Assembly (NCBI GenBank): GCA_945869475.1
Contig: CAMBOV010000005.1
Location: 1 to 64,000, forward strand
Reading direction: 5' to 3'
DNA from: Singulisphaera sp. GP187
GTDB taxonomy: Bacteria; Planctomycetota; Phycisphaerae; Phycisphaerales; SM1A02
Length of the DNA: 64,000 nt
Below the pieces are notes generated by a model, which was given only the letters and a program-made list of their open reading frames with translations, made no database searches and had not been told where the DNA came from. Of the stretch, positions 1-8,433 are shown one piece after another. The translations under genes and the position numbers were made by a program. Position 1 is the stretch's first letter. Each line of letters begins with the position of its first letter.

Positions 1-2
1 TT

Positions 3-461
3 GCCCGTGCTTTAAACAACCTTGCAGCACTGCTTCGAGAACAAAACAAACTGGCAGAGGCAGAGCCATTATTTCGCGAAGCGCTCGAAATCAGGCGCAA
101 AGATCTCCCTGCTGGACATCCAGATATTGCCACTACTTTAAATAACCTGGGTGATTTGTTGAAATTACAAAACAAACTGGCAGAGGCAGAGCCACTATTG
201 CGCGAAGCGCTCGAAATCAGGCGCAAGGCTCTTCCTGCTGGACATCCAGCTATTGCCACTACTTTAAATAACCTGGGTGATTTGTTGAAATTACAAAACA
301 AGCTGGCAGAGGCAGAGCCACTATTGCGCGAAGCGCTCGAAATCAGGCGCAAGGCTCTTCCTGCTGGACATCCAGCTATTGCCACATCTTTAAACGACCT
401 TGCAGCACTGCTTCGAGAACAAAATAAACTGCCAGAGGCAGAGCCACTATTGCGCGAAGCA
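3..461 (+). repeat. 126-bp in-frame tandem repeats encoding TPRs
   Basis: About three and a half copies of a 126-bp unit (42 codons) follow one another with very few differences; the units starting near 138 and 264 are almost base-identical. Such identity points to recent duplication or gene conversion. The array is coding and has no spacers, so it is not a CRISPR. Confidence 0.85.
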
Positions 462-515
462 GCAGAAATTAATCGTACGAATGCTTTAAATGAGCAATCA
501 GTGAAGCCTAAGTAG
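3..515 (+). CDS. TPR-repeat protein, C-terminal part (5' end outside the window)
   Basis: The reading frame is already open at base 3 and closes with TAG at 513-515, so only the C-terminal ~170 residues are seen. They consist of four 42-residue tetratricopeptide repeats of the kinesin-light-chain type, each with the pattern LNNLxxLLxxQNKLAEAEPL followed by REALEIRRKxLPAGHP. TPRs of this class are protein-protein interaction scaffolds, and in planctomycetes they often form the C-terminus of membrane Ser/Thr kinases. Whether this gene begins with a kinase domain cannot be seen. Lysines are mostly AAA and leucines often TTA, unlike the genes after 6 kb. The tail after the last repeat is short and ends in basic residues. 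The repeat call is secure; the identity of the full protein is not. Confidence 0.8.
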   Translation, partial: ARALNNLAALLREQNKLAEAEPLFREALEIRRKDLPAGHPDIATTLNNLGDLLKLQNKLAEAEPLLREALEIRRKALPAGHPAIATTLNNLGDLLKLQNKLAEAEPLLREALEIRRKALPAGHPAIATSLNDLAALLREQNKLPEAEPLLREAAEINRTNALNEQSVKPK

Positions 516-702
516 TTTCTTATATGTTTTGTAAGAGTGTTTTTCGCTATGCCGCGTAGTGACGAAGCGCGCATCGGCGATATAGACCCCCAACCTGCCG
601 TGGATGGAAATGCCTGGCATGCGAGATGTTGTTGTCCACCAGTATTTTGGTATTGAAGTAAAAACATTTTGGAACGCCGCAACAGTGAGTGTGCCAAACG
701 TT

Positions 703-710
703 TTAAAAGT
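703..710. repeat. Left target-site duplication of the ISL3-type element (TTAAAAGT)
   Basis: The eight bases TTAAAAGT lie directly outside the left inverted repeat and recur exactly at 2117-2124 outside the right one. ISL3-family elements make 8-bp target duplications. Confidence 0.88.
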
Positions 711-2116
711 GGGGCTTCGGACTTTCGAGTGGGTGAATCCTGGCCAGTTTCTTGGATTTCAATCCAGTTGGACGCCGGAAAGCCCCCGACACCACACCAG
801 ATTGTTTCGGCGATCGCATTTCGAGGCGTTCAGCTTTTGGGGTCACGTCACCGTGTCGCGACCAGTTTGCATCGATGCAAGACAAAGACATCTACAAGAA
901 ATTCCTGGGCATAGACAAACCCTGGTTCATTTCTCAAGTCACCATGGACGACGCGGCGTTGACCATCCAAGTGCTCGTCGAGTTTCGCGGCGATCCGTGT
1001 TGCCCGCGATGCCGCAAGGCATGCGCGGGCTACGACTCTCGTCGACGCTCGTGGCGACATCTTGATAGTTGTCAATACAAAACATTTCTTGTCGCCGACA
1101 TTCCGCGTGTGGAATGCGCACAGCACGGTGTGATGCAAATCGACGCGCCGTGGGCGGATCGCGGTTCGCACTTCACGGCGCTCTTCGAGTGCGTTGTGAT
1201 CGACTGGCTGCGAGAGGCGAATCAATCCGCAGTCGGTCGCCAACTTCAACTGAGTTGGCACGAAGTCGACGGCATCATGTCGCGGGCTGTTGCGCGTGGA
1301 CTCGCACGCCGCGAAAAGATTTCGCCGACACGCATTGGAGTTGACGAAACATCTTTTCAGAAGCGCCACGAGTATGTGACGGTGGTGACAAACATCGACA
1401 ATTCCCGTGTGATTGCAGTGATGGACGGACGAACAGAAGAAAGTCTCGGCTCATTCTTGGGCGCGATGGACGAGCCACGCCGCAGCGCCATCAAGGTCGC
1501 AGCGATGGACATGTGGCCCGCGTACATCAACGCGGTGAAGCAGCACTTGCCCAACGCGAAGATCGCGTTTGATCGATTCCATATTGCAAAGCATCTTGGC
1601 GATGCGGTGAATGCTGTGCGCAAAGATGAGCACCGCGAACTTCTTGCCGAAGGCGACACAACACTTGCGAAGACGAAGTACGTGTGGCTGCAGAAGCCCA
1701 ACAGGATGAAACGCTCGCGACGGATGTTGTTGACGCAATTGATTTACTCATCGCTGCGCACCGCGCGTGCGTGGGCGTTGAAAGAGACCGCATCGAAGTT
1801 GTGGCATTACGTCAGTGAAACGTGGGCGCGTCGTGCGTGGAACGAATGGATCGGCTGGACGAAGAACTGCAAACTCGAACCGATGATTCGCGCGGCGCAG
1901 ATGGTGCAGAAACATCTGGACGGAATCATCAACGCGATCGTGTTGAAAACGACCAATGCTCTTGGCGAATCGATGAACGCAAAGATCCAAAAGATCAAGT
2001 CGCAGGCCTGCGGTTACCGCAATCGTCAACGCTTCCGCAACGCGATCATGTTCCACCTGGGCGGACTGGATTTGTACCCCCAAAAGTCACTTGCCCACAC
2101 AAAACCGTGAAGCGCC
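711..2116 (+). mobile_element. Complete ISL3-family insertion sequence, about 1.4 kb
   Basis: The element is bounded by imperfect terminal inverted repeats. The left end starts GGGGCTTCGGACTTTCGAGT at 711, and the right end, read on the minus strand from 2116, starts GGCGCTTCACGGTTTTGTGT; about two thirds of the first 25 positions agree. Both ends are flanked by the same 8 bases, TTAAAAGT. It carries one transposase gene that is intact. Length, ends, target duplication and transposase all fit ISL3. The identical target duplication indicates a recent insertion by simple transposition into the intergenic region between the TPR gene and the kinase gene, so no gene in the window is visibly interrupted. 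Confidence 0.9.
875..2110 (+). CDS. ISL3-family transposase
   Basis: The protein (about 411 residues from the ATG at 875) has the ISL3 transposase layout: an N-terminal zinc-binding region with CxxC (CPRC near residue 37) and a later Cys-x-x-His, a helix-turn-helix region, and the DDE catalytic domain with GVDETSF, then DMWPAYINAV and FDRFHIAKHL, and a late conserved TNALGESMNAKIQ segment containing the glutamate. The frame is open further upstream to 752, but the conserved protein starts at MQDKDIYKKF, and the longer form would run almost into the inverted repeat. The gene fills the element and stops just inside the right inverted repeat. It catalyses cut-and-paste transposition of the element. 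Nothing suggests inactivation. Confidence 0.9.
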   Translation: MQDKDIYKKFLGIDKPWFISQVTMDDAALTIQVLVEFRGDPCCPRCRKACAGYDSRRRSWRHLDSCQYKTFLVADIPRVECAQHGVMQIDAPWADRGSHFTALFECVVIDWLREANQSAVGRQLQLSWHEVDGIMSRAVARGLARREKISPTRIGVDETSFQKRHEYVTVVTNIDNSRVIAVMDGRTEESLGSFLGAMDEPRRSAIKVAAMDMWPAYINAVKQHLPNAKIAFDRFHIAKHLGDAVNAVRKDEHRELLAEGDTTLAKTKYVWLQKPNRMKRSRRMLLTQLIYSSLRTARAWALKETASKLWHYVSETWARRAWNEWIGWTKNCKLEPMIRAAQMVQKHLDGIINAIVLKTTNALGESMNAKIQKIKSQACGYRNRQRFRNAIMFHLGGLDLYPQKSLAHTKP

Positions 2117-2124
2117 TTAAAAGT
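2117..2124. repeat. Right target-site duplication of the ISL3-type element (TTAAAAGT)
   Basis: This is an exact copy of the eight bases at 703-710, directly outside the right inverted repeat. Confidence 0.88.
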
Positions 2125-2200
2125 GTTGATGTCTGGGTCACCCTAAACCCACCCCCTACTTTGCGCTGACCCGCCCCTTCGCACTACTCTCTGCTCTTCC

Positions 2201-5200
2201 ATGGGTGATGAAGACATAATCCCGCCACAGCCAAACTTGCCGCAAGACGGTGACGAAACGCTGCAATATCCAGATAAAGATGCTGTCGGCAGCTTCCTCA
2301 AAAAAACAAATGCCGCCGACACCACTTCGCTGGAAAAACCAGGCGACGAAATTGGTCCTTACAAACTGCTCACTCAAATTGGCGAAGGCGGCTTTGGAAC
2401 TGTGTGGATGGCCGAGCGCCGCAAACCATTTGTGCAGCGCGTAGCGCTGAAAATTATCAAAGCCGGCATGGATTCCAAAAATGTTCTTGCGCGCTTTGAT
2501 CAAGAGCGACAAGCGCTTGCGGTAATGAACCACCCAAACATTGCAAAAGTTCTTGACGGCGGATTAACGCCGGCGGGTCGCCCCTACTTCGCCATGGAAT
2601 ATGTCAAGGGCGAACCCATCACCAACTTCTGCGACAACCGAAAACTTTCGCTGAAGGATCGTTTGCAACTATTCACGCAAGTGTGCGACGCTATTCAGCA
2701 TGCGCACACAAAGGGAATTATTCACCGCGATCTGAAACCGGGAAATATTCTTGTGACTTCTGGCGAAGGCGACGCTGCGCAAGCAAAGGTGATTGACTTT
2801 GGCGTGGCCAAGGCGTTGACACAGCGCATGAGCGAGCAAACTATTTTCACCGAGACCGGCCAAATGATTGGCACGCCCGAGTACATGAGTCCCGAGCAGG
2901 CCGAACCTGACGCGAGCGACATTGACACTCGCAGTGATGTGTATTCCCTGGGCGTTGTGTTGTATGAACTTCTTTGCGGCGCGCTTCCATTTGAGAAAAA
3001 GGAACTTCGCAACAAGGCGTACCGCGAAATTCAGCGTATGGTCAGGGAGGACGATCCGCCAACTCCCGCGGCGCGACTGTCTTCTATTGCGAAAAGTGAC
3101 ACCGCGCTTTCTAGTCGCATTGCAACGGCGCGGCGTGAACTTCCGGTGTCGCTGAACCACGCACTGAAAAGTGAATTGGAATGGATTCCGCTGAAGGCGC
3201 TTCGCAAAGAACGCAATGAGCGCTACGAAACCCCCAGAGATTTGGCCGACGACATTCGCAACTATATAGATGGCAGGCCGCTGATCGCCGCGCCGATTTC
3301 AAAGGCGTACCGCATGCGCAAATATGTGCGGCGCAATCGCGGCCTTGTTGTTGCGGTGGGCGCGATTGTTTCCGCGCTGGTGATTGGTCTTGGTGTTGCT
3401 TCTTGGCAGTGGCGTGTGGCGGAGGCGCAAAAGCAAATTGCGGAAGCGCAAACAATTGAAGCCGATAGCGCGCGTGAATTAGCACAAGCAGAAACCGTCC
3501 GCGCGGAAGCGCAAACGAAAATTGCTGAAACACAAAAAACGGAAACAGAACAAGCCCTGAAGCAAATTAAGACCGAAGTTGCAATTGCATCAACGCGTCG
3601 CGGATTTGATGCGCTGAATGCAAACAACCCTTCGCTTGCGTTTGTAGAGAAAGACCAACTTAAACAAAGTGGTTGGGCCGATCGCTTTACCACTAGATTG
3701 TTGGGCTCGCTTCTTGACCAATCAATCGCTCTACTCAAAGGGCATGAGAACGTGGTCACTTTCGTCGCCTTCAGCCCAGATGGAAACACCATTGCTTCGG
3801 CATCTTTAGACAAAACCATCCGGCTTTGGGACCGCGCATCAGCAAAAGAGATTGCTGTACTGAAGGGGCATGAGAAAGAAGTCATTTCCGTCGCCTTCAG
3901 TCCAGATGGAAACACCATTGCTTCGGCATCTTTTGACAAAACCATCCGGCTTTGGGACCGCGCATCGGCAAAAGAAATTGCTGTACTCAAGGGGCATGAA
4001 GATTCTGTCATTTCCGTCGCCTTCAGCCCAGATGGAAACACCATTGCTTCGGCATCTTTAGACAAAACCATCCGGCTTTGGAACCGCGCATCAGCAAAGG
4101 AAATTGCTGTACTCAAAGGGCATGAAAATGAGGTCAATTCCGTCGCCTTCAGTCCAGATGGAAACAACATTGCTTCGGCATCTTTAGACAAAACCATCCG
4201 GCTTTGGGACCGCGCATCAGCAAATGAAATTGCTGTACTCAAAGGGCATGAAAGTTCTGTCAAGTGCGTCGCCTTCAGCCCAGATGGAAACACCATTGCT
4301 TCGGCATCTCGAGACAAAACCATCCGGCTTTGGGACCGCGCATCAGCAAAGGAGATTGCTGTACTCAAAGGGCATGAGGAAAGGGTCTATTGTGTCGCCT
4401 TCAGCCCAGATGGAAACACCATTGCTTCAGGTTCTTGGGACAAGACCATCCGGCTTTGGGACCGCGCATCAGCAAAAGAGATTGCTGTACTGAAGGGGCA
4501 TGAGAAAGAAGTCCTTTGCGTCGCCTTCAGCCCAGATGGAAAAATCATTGCTTCGGCATCTTTAGACAAAACCATCCGGCTTTGGGACCGCGCATCAGCA
4601 AAGGAAATTGCTGTACTCAAGGGGCATGAAAGTTATGTTGGTTCCGTCCCCTTCAGCCCAGATGGAAACACCATTGCTTCGGCATCTGTAGACAAGACCA
4701 TACGGCTTTGGGACCGCGCATCAGCAAAGGAAATTGCCGTACTCAAGGGGCATGAAAATGAGTTCAATTCCGTCGCCTTCAGCCCAGATGGAAACACCAT
4801 TGCTTCGGCATCTGTAGACAAGACCATACGGCTTTGGGACCGCGCATCAGCAAATGAAATTGCTGTACTCAAGGGGCATGAGAAAGAAGTCGCTTGCGTC
4901 GCCTTCAGCCCAGATGGAAACACCATTGCTTCGGCATCTTTAGACAAAACCATCCGGCTTTGGGACCGCGCATCAGCAAAAGAGATTGCTGTACTGAAGG
5001 GGCATGAGAAAGAAGTCCTTTGCTTCGCCTTCAGCCCAGATGGAAACACCATTGCTTCGGCGTCTAGTGACAAAACCATCCGGCTTTGGGACCGCGCATC
5101 TCTAAAGGAAATTGCTGTACTCACAGGGCATGAAAATATTGTCTATTTCGTCGCCTTCAGCCCAGATGGAAACACCATTGCTTCGGCATCTCGTGACACG

Positions 5201-5914
5201 ACCATCCGGCTTTGGGATGCGGTTGCTTTGCGGGATCGCTTTCCTGCGCTCCAAGCGCGGCGTGCGCAAATTGCCACGGCAAAGAAAAATCTTGCCGCTG
5301 ATCTTGCAAGTGCTGGCACAGATAGTGCCGCGCTAGAAAATCTAAAAACAACAGTGCTTGCAGATCCGGGCCTCACTGGTGATGCACGTATTGCAACAAT
5401 GATTGTGCTTCGAGAAACTGAATTGGCGATAGAAATTAGAGATCTGGAAAACCAAAATCGCATAAAGAACCAAATCACTTTGATACAGGGAGCTGCTCAA
5501 ACTGGGAACTTCACAGAAGCAGTGACACTGGCTGCATCATTGCCGATTGAACAGTTGGATGCCACGACTCTGAACGAACTTGCTTGGAAAATCACAACCG
5601 AATGGGAATCAAACGACCGCGTGCGTGATGTAAGGCTTGCTCTACGCATGGCGCAGAAATGTGTTGAATTGAATCTTGGAAATGAAGCGGCGAGCCTAGA
5701 TACGCTAGCTCGTGCGCACTGGGAACTTGGGGACAAAGTAAAAGCAATTGAAATTCAGCGCAAGGCGGTTGGGCATTTATTAGTGGATACCGAAGAGAAC
5801 TTGAAATGGAATTCAGAAATACGCGCGTCCCTTCATAAATATGAAACCGAGAATGCACCAACGCCAGCAGCAACGCCCACAGTTCAACCAGCAGCAACTC
5901 CCGCACCGCATTGA
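2201..5914 (+). CDS. Membrane Ser/Thr protein kinase with twelve WD40 repeats
   Basis: The 1237-residue protein starts with a Hanks-type kinase domain (about residues 54-330): glycine loop GEGGFG at 61-66, ATP lysine in VALK at 84, HRDLKPGN with the catalytic Asp at 177, DFG at 199-201, and GTPEYMSPEQ in the activation segment. One transmembrane helix follows at about 379-400, then an Ala/Glu-rich coiled coil. Residues ~508-1008 are twelve 42-residue WD40 repeats, and the C-terminal ~200 residues look TPR-like with a Pro/Ala tail. All kinase residues are present, so it should be active, with the kinase in the cytoplasm and the propeller(s) across the membrane. The repeats are almost identical except at a few positions. 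There is no clear Shine-Dalgarno site. The ligand and targets are unknown. Confidence 0.93.
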   Translation: MGDEDIIPPQPNLPQDGDETLQYPDKDAVGSFLKKTNAADTTSLEKPGDEIGPYKLLTQIGEGGFGTVWMAERRKPFVQRVALKIIKAGMDSKNVLARFDQERQALAVMNHPNIAKVLDGGLTPAGRPYFAMEYVKGEPITNFCDNRKLSLKDRLQLFTQVCDAIQHAHTKGIIHRDLKPGNILVTSGEGDAAQAKVIDFGVAKALTQRMSEQTIFTETGQMIGTPEYMSPEQAEPDASDIDTRSDVYSLGVVLYELLCGALPFEKKELRNKAYREIQRMVREDDPPTPAARLSSIAKSDTALSSRIATARRELPVSLNHALKSELEWIPLKALRKERNERYETPRDLADDIRNYIDGRPLIAAPISKAYRMRKYVRRNRGLVVAVGAIVSALVIGLGVASWQWRVAEAQKQIAEAQTIEADSARELAQAETVRAEAQTKIAETQKTETEQALKQIKTEVAIASTRRGFDALNANNPSLAFVEKDQLKQSGWADRFTTRLLGSLLDQSIALLKGHENVVTFVAFSPDGNTIASASLDKTIRLWDRASAKEIAVLKGHEKEVISVAFSPDGNTIASASFDKTIRLWDRASAKEIAVLKGHEDSVISVAFSPDGNTIASASLDKTIRLWNRASAKEIAVLKGHENEVNSVAFSPDGNNIASASLDKTIRLWDRASANEIAVLKGHESSVKCVAFSPDGNTIASASRDKTIRLWDRASAKEIAVLKGHEERVYCVAFSPDGNTIASGSWDKTIRLWDRASAKEIAVLKGHEKEVLCVAFSPDGKIIASASLDKTIRLWDRASAKEIAVLKGHESYVGSVPFSPDGNTIASASVDKTIRLWDRASAKEIAVLKGHENEFNSVAFSPDGNTIASASVDKTIRLWDRASANEIAVLKGHEKEVACVAFSPDGNTIASASLDKTIRLWDRASAKEIAVLKGHEKEVLCFAFSPDGNTIASASSDKTIRLWDRASLKEIAVLTGHENIVYFVAFSPDGNTIASASRDTTIRLWDAVALRDRFPALQARRAQIATAKKNLAADLASAGTDSAALENLKTTVLADPGLTGDARIATMIVLRETELAIEIRDLENQNRIKNQITLIQGAAQTGNFTEAVTLAASLPIEQLDATTLNELAWKITTEWESNDRVRDVRLALRMAQKCVELNLGNEAASLDTLARAHWELGDKVKAIEIQRKAVGHLLVDTEENLKWNSEIRASLHKYETENAPTPAATPTVQPAATPAPH
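3730..5220 (+). repeat. Twelve 126-bp tandem repeats encoding hypervariable WD40 blades
   Basis: Each unit follows the pattern VLKGHExxVxxVAFSPDGNT, then IASASxDKTIRLWDRASAKE. Between units most bases are identical, and even synonymous changes are few. Amino-acid changes cluster at unit positions 7, 8, 10, 11 and 26 (pairs at 7-8 include KE, DS, NE, SS, ER, SY; position 26 is L, F, R, W, V or S). In WD40 folds these lie on or near the top, ligand-binding face. Confidence 0.92.
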
Positions 5915-5929
5915 CCGCGCGCTTGCGCA

Positions 5930-6207
5930 TGTGTGGCCGACACGGTCGTTGGCGAATCGCTCTCGTACGGCCTTGAAACGCAGCCTGGACTCGTGCTGGT
6001 GATCGACGGCATCCCATCGCCGCGATCCTCGCCGATTCCTGTCCTTCTGATCTTGATCGCGATGGTCTTGTCGATGGAGATGATGGGATCACCATCCTGA
6101 CTGCATGGGGAACAAGTGGCGGCACGAGCGATGCCGATATCGACAACGATGGCACCGTAAACGGATGCGATCTGGGAGTGCTAATCGTCGCGTGGGGGGC
6201 GTGCGCT
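5930..6207 (+). pseudogene. Frameshifted remnant of a secreted protein with a dockerin-like tail
   Basis: No intact gene starts here, but two frames read as coding. About 5930-6010 gives VADTVVGESLSYGLETQPGL and a few more residues in the same frame as the upstream kinase, directly after its stop. About 6022-6207, one frame over, gives a typical planctomycete dockerin-like EF-hand pair: DLDRDGLVDGDDGITILTAW, then DADIDNDGTVNGCDLGVLIV and AWGAC. No start codon serves the second part, and it runs into the 3' end of scpA. It looks like the 3' end of a gene whose front part was replaced by the TPR/IS/kinase block. The dockerin similarity is clear; the history is inferred. Confidence 0.65.
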
Positions 6208-7039
6208 ACGAATTGCCTTCGGTCGTCGTCTCGTGCGTTGTGGTGGGCTCGTGCGTCAGCGTGCCAGGCTCTGGGCTCATTTGCAGTAGTTCAATTTCGA
6301 CGGGTGAGTCGGCGTCATCTTGTCGCACGGCCACGTGCTGTTGACGCGCGAGTTCGAGCAGCGCGAGAAAGAGTCCAATCATTTCGCCGCGCGATCGCCC
6401 ATCGAGCATCTGGTGCAGGGTCATGCGTTTGCGGTCAGCTCGCGCGAGGCGATCGACGAGGTCAGCCTGATGCAAACTGATCGGCGTGTCGTCGTACTCG
6501 ATGCGGTGATCGCCGAGTCGTGAGATGTCGACTGACTGCATGATCTTCTCGAACGACTCAACGAGATCGAGAACATGCGCATCTTCGATGTCGACAAAGA
6601 ACTCATCGTCGGTCGAATCCGATGCGAGCGCGCCGCCGTGCGCGCCAGCTCCGTAGCGACGGGCGCTTTCTTGACGCAGTCGATCGAGCGATCCGGCGGC
6701 CGTGCGAAACTGCTGATACGCCAACAATTGCTGCACGAGTTCAAAGCGCGGGTCATCCGATGATCGCTCACGCGCCGACGACTCGCGCGTCGAGGGCTGC
6801 TGCGGAGCGAGCGTGCGGCTTTTGATTTCGACGAGCGATGCAGCCATCACGAGAAACTCCCCTGCGAGCTCAACATCAATGCGGTGGATGTTTTTCAAAA
6901 AAGCGAAATACTGCTCGGTGATCATCGCAATTGGAATGTCGGAGATGTCGACCTCAGCCCGCCGCACCAAGAAGAGCAAGAGATCGAGCGGTCCCTGAAA
7001 ACTCGAGAGTCGAACTTCGTAGTCGTCTTGCAATGCCAT
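6206..7039 (-). CDS. scpA: Segregation and condensation protein A
   Basis: The 277-residue protein opens with the ScpA signature: EVRLSSFQGPLDLLLFLVRR, then EVDISDIPIAMITEQYFAFL, followed by LAGEFLVMAASLVEIKSRTL. ScpA is the kleisin that bridges the two heads of the SMC dimer and, with ScpB, forms the condensin that compacts and segregates the chromosome. The C-terminal winged-helix part (around residues 190-245) is present; the last ~30 residues are Thr/Glu-rich and probably disordered. It is divergently transcribed from the kdsD-like gene, with only 27 bp between the start codons, so the two promoters must overlap or sit inside the opposite gene. scpB is not in the window. Confidence 0.92.
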   Translation of the reverse strand: MALQDDYEVRLSSFQGPLDLLLFLVRRAEVDISDIPIAMITEQYFAFLKNIHRIDVELAGEFLVMAASLVEIKSRTLAPQQPSTRESSARERSSDDPRFELVQQLLAYQQFRTAAGSLDRLRQESARRYGAGAHGGALASDSTDDEFFVDIEDAHVLDLVESFEKIMQSVDISRLGDHRIEYDDTPISLHQADLVDRLARADRKRMTLHQMLDGRSRGEMIGLFLALLELARQQHVAVRQDDADSPVEIELLQMSPEPGTLTHEPTTTHETTTEGNS

Positions 7040-7066
7040 TCAGAGAGGCTATCCGCTACCCTTGGA

Positions 7067-8083
7067 ATGATGAAAGCCGAAGTCGGGATCGCCGAGTTGA
7101 ATTTCATGGCCGAGGTGATCGAGGCTGAATCGTCAGCTCTCACCGCGATGGCGCATGTGTTGCGCCGAGGATCCGACGAAGCTGCGGGATGGTGCCGCGC
7201 GCTCGACTTGCTCGAGCCATGCACTGGACACGTCGTCGTCTCTGGACTCGGAAAGTCCGGGCTCATCGGCGCTAAAATCTCAGCGACCTTGGCAAGTCTC
7301 GGGCAGCCATCCCACTTCATTCACCCCTCCGAAGCGGTGCACGGCGACCTTGGACGGATGCGCGCGGGAGACATCGCGCTCTTGCTCTCTTTCAGCGGCG
7401 AGACGGCCGAACTAGTCGATCTCGCGCTGCACCTCAAGGCGGATGGAGTCGCGCGCATCGGAATCTCCTGCCGACCAACAACCACACTCGCTCGACTCTG
7501 CGATGCGCACCTTGCGCTGGGCGACATCATCGAAGCATGTCCACTCAATCTCGCTCCAACAGCAAGCACCACGGCGATGCTCGCGGCCGGCGATGCACTC
7601 GCACTCGCGCTTGCGCGTCGGCGCAACTTTCGAGCGGATGATTTTCATCGCCACCATCCGGGCGGGATGCTCGGCGCGGGACTTCGTCAAATCACCGAGG
7701 CACTTCGCTTTCGCGTCGGTCACAACCTCAGCGTGCTGCGCGATTCACTCTCGGTGCGGGAGGCACTCGCCGCTGCGGGGCAGGGTCGTCGCGCGGGAGC
7801 GATCCTGTTGGTGGATGCCAATGGCCGACTCTCGGGCATCTTCACCGACGGCGATTTGCGCCGACTCGTTACGACGCAAGGGGCTGACGCGCTCGAGACT
7901 CCCGTCGCCACCGTAATGACCGCGCGTCCTGTTTCGCTCACCGTTGATGCACTCGTGCGCGATGCCGTGCGACTCGTGCAAGAGCGGCGGCTCGATGAAA
8001 TTCCAGTCGTTGATGGGGATGGCAAACCCGTCGGAATCGTTGACGTTCAAGATCTTGTTGCAATGCGTGTCGTCGAGGGGTGA
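7067..8083 (+). CDS. kdsD: Arabinose-5-phosphate isomerase (KdsD/KpsF family)
   Basis: The 338-residue protein has an N-terminal SIS sugar-isomerase domain (VVVSGLGKSGLIGAKISATL, then HPSEAVHGDLG, LLLSFSGETAE and a later HPGGMLG) and two C-terminal CBS domains. This is the full KdsD layout, and the length matches the family. The enzyme converts ribulose 5-phosphate to arabinose 5-phosphate, the first step to Kdo in lipopolysaccharide core. The frame stays open back into scpA, but the family N-terminus fits the ATG at 7067 (or the next codon, also ATG). The STAS gene follows after 4 bp, so the two are probably co-transcribed. Together with lpxI further on, it argues for a lipid A/Kdo outer membrane. 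Confidence 0.9.
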   Translation: MMKAEVGIAELNFMAEVIEAESSALTAMAHVLRRGSDEAAGWCRALDLLEPCTGHVVVSGLGKSGLIGAKISATLASLGQPSHFIHPSEAVHGDLGRMRAGDIALLLSFSGETAELVDLALHLKADGVARIGISCRPTTTLARLCDAHLALGDIIEACPLNLAPTASTTAMLAAGDALALALARRRNFRADDFHRHHPGGMLGAGLRQITEALRFRVGHNLSVLRDSLSVREALAAAGQGRRAGAILLVDANGRLSGIFTDGDLRRLVTTQGADALETPVATVMTARPVSLTVDALVRDAVRLVQERRLDEIPVVDGDGKPVGIVDVQDLVAMRVVEG

Positions 8084-8087
8084 AACT

Positions 8088-8432
8088 ATGGAAACCTATG
8101 CCATCGAAGTTGTCGGAGATCTCATGATTCTGCGGGCTGATGGAGGGCTCAACAGCGGCACCGCGGGGCAGCTCTCTGAAAAGATTGCCGCGCTCGTTGC
8201 GGGTGGAGTTCGCAGCATCATCGTCGATTGTTCGCAACTCGAAATCATCTCGAGCCTCGGGCTCAGCTCGCTGCTCATGTTGCACACGCGCATCAAGCGC
8301 GTTGGCGGCGAAGTGAAACTCTGCGGACTCAAGGGATCGATCGTGCAGGTCATCCGGATGACCAAACTTGATCGCATCTTCGAGCTCTATCCAGATATTG
8401 AAGCGGCGCGACTCGCCTTTCGACCGAAGTAG
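8088..8432 (+). CDS. STAS-domain protein (anti-sigma factor antagonist type)
   Basis: This 114-residue protein is a single STAS domain: a first strand and loop (LMILRADGGLNSG), then SIIVDCSQLEIISSLGLSSL, in which the serine of SSLGLSSL sits at the phosphorylation position of SpoIIAA-like antagonists, and the closing LDRIFELYPDIEAA helix. Such proteins bind anti-sigma factors or switch kinases in their unphosphorylated form. No partner kinase or phosphatase lies next to it. The start at 8088 is chosen because the domain begins there and it lies 4 bp after the kdsD stop; a preceding GGGGTGA may act as a weak ribosome-binding site. It ends 1 bp before the stop of the convergent dacB-like gene. 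Confidence 0.85.
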   Translation: METYAIEVVGDLMILRADGGLNSGTAGQLSEKIAALVAGGVRSIIVDCSQLEIISSLGLSSLLMLHTRIKRVGGEVKLCGLKGSIVQVIRMTKLDRIFELYPDIEAARLAFRPK

Positions 8433-8433
8433 C

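Noticed and set aside
604-1065. Open frame across the left end of the IS
   Set aside because: It crosses the target duplication and inverted repeat and overlaps the transposase in another frame; no similarity was recognised.
3262-4368. A 368-codon open frame on the minus strand across the WD40 repeats
   Set aside because: It is the antisense shadow of the repeated kinase gene; it repeats every 42 codons for that reason alone and has no independent family signature.
3730-5220. Regular repeats that might be a CRISPR array
   Set aside because: The unit is 126 bp, fully coding as WD40 blades, with no separate spacers and no cas genes in the window.
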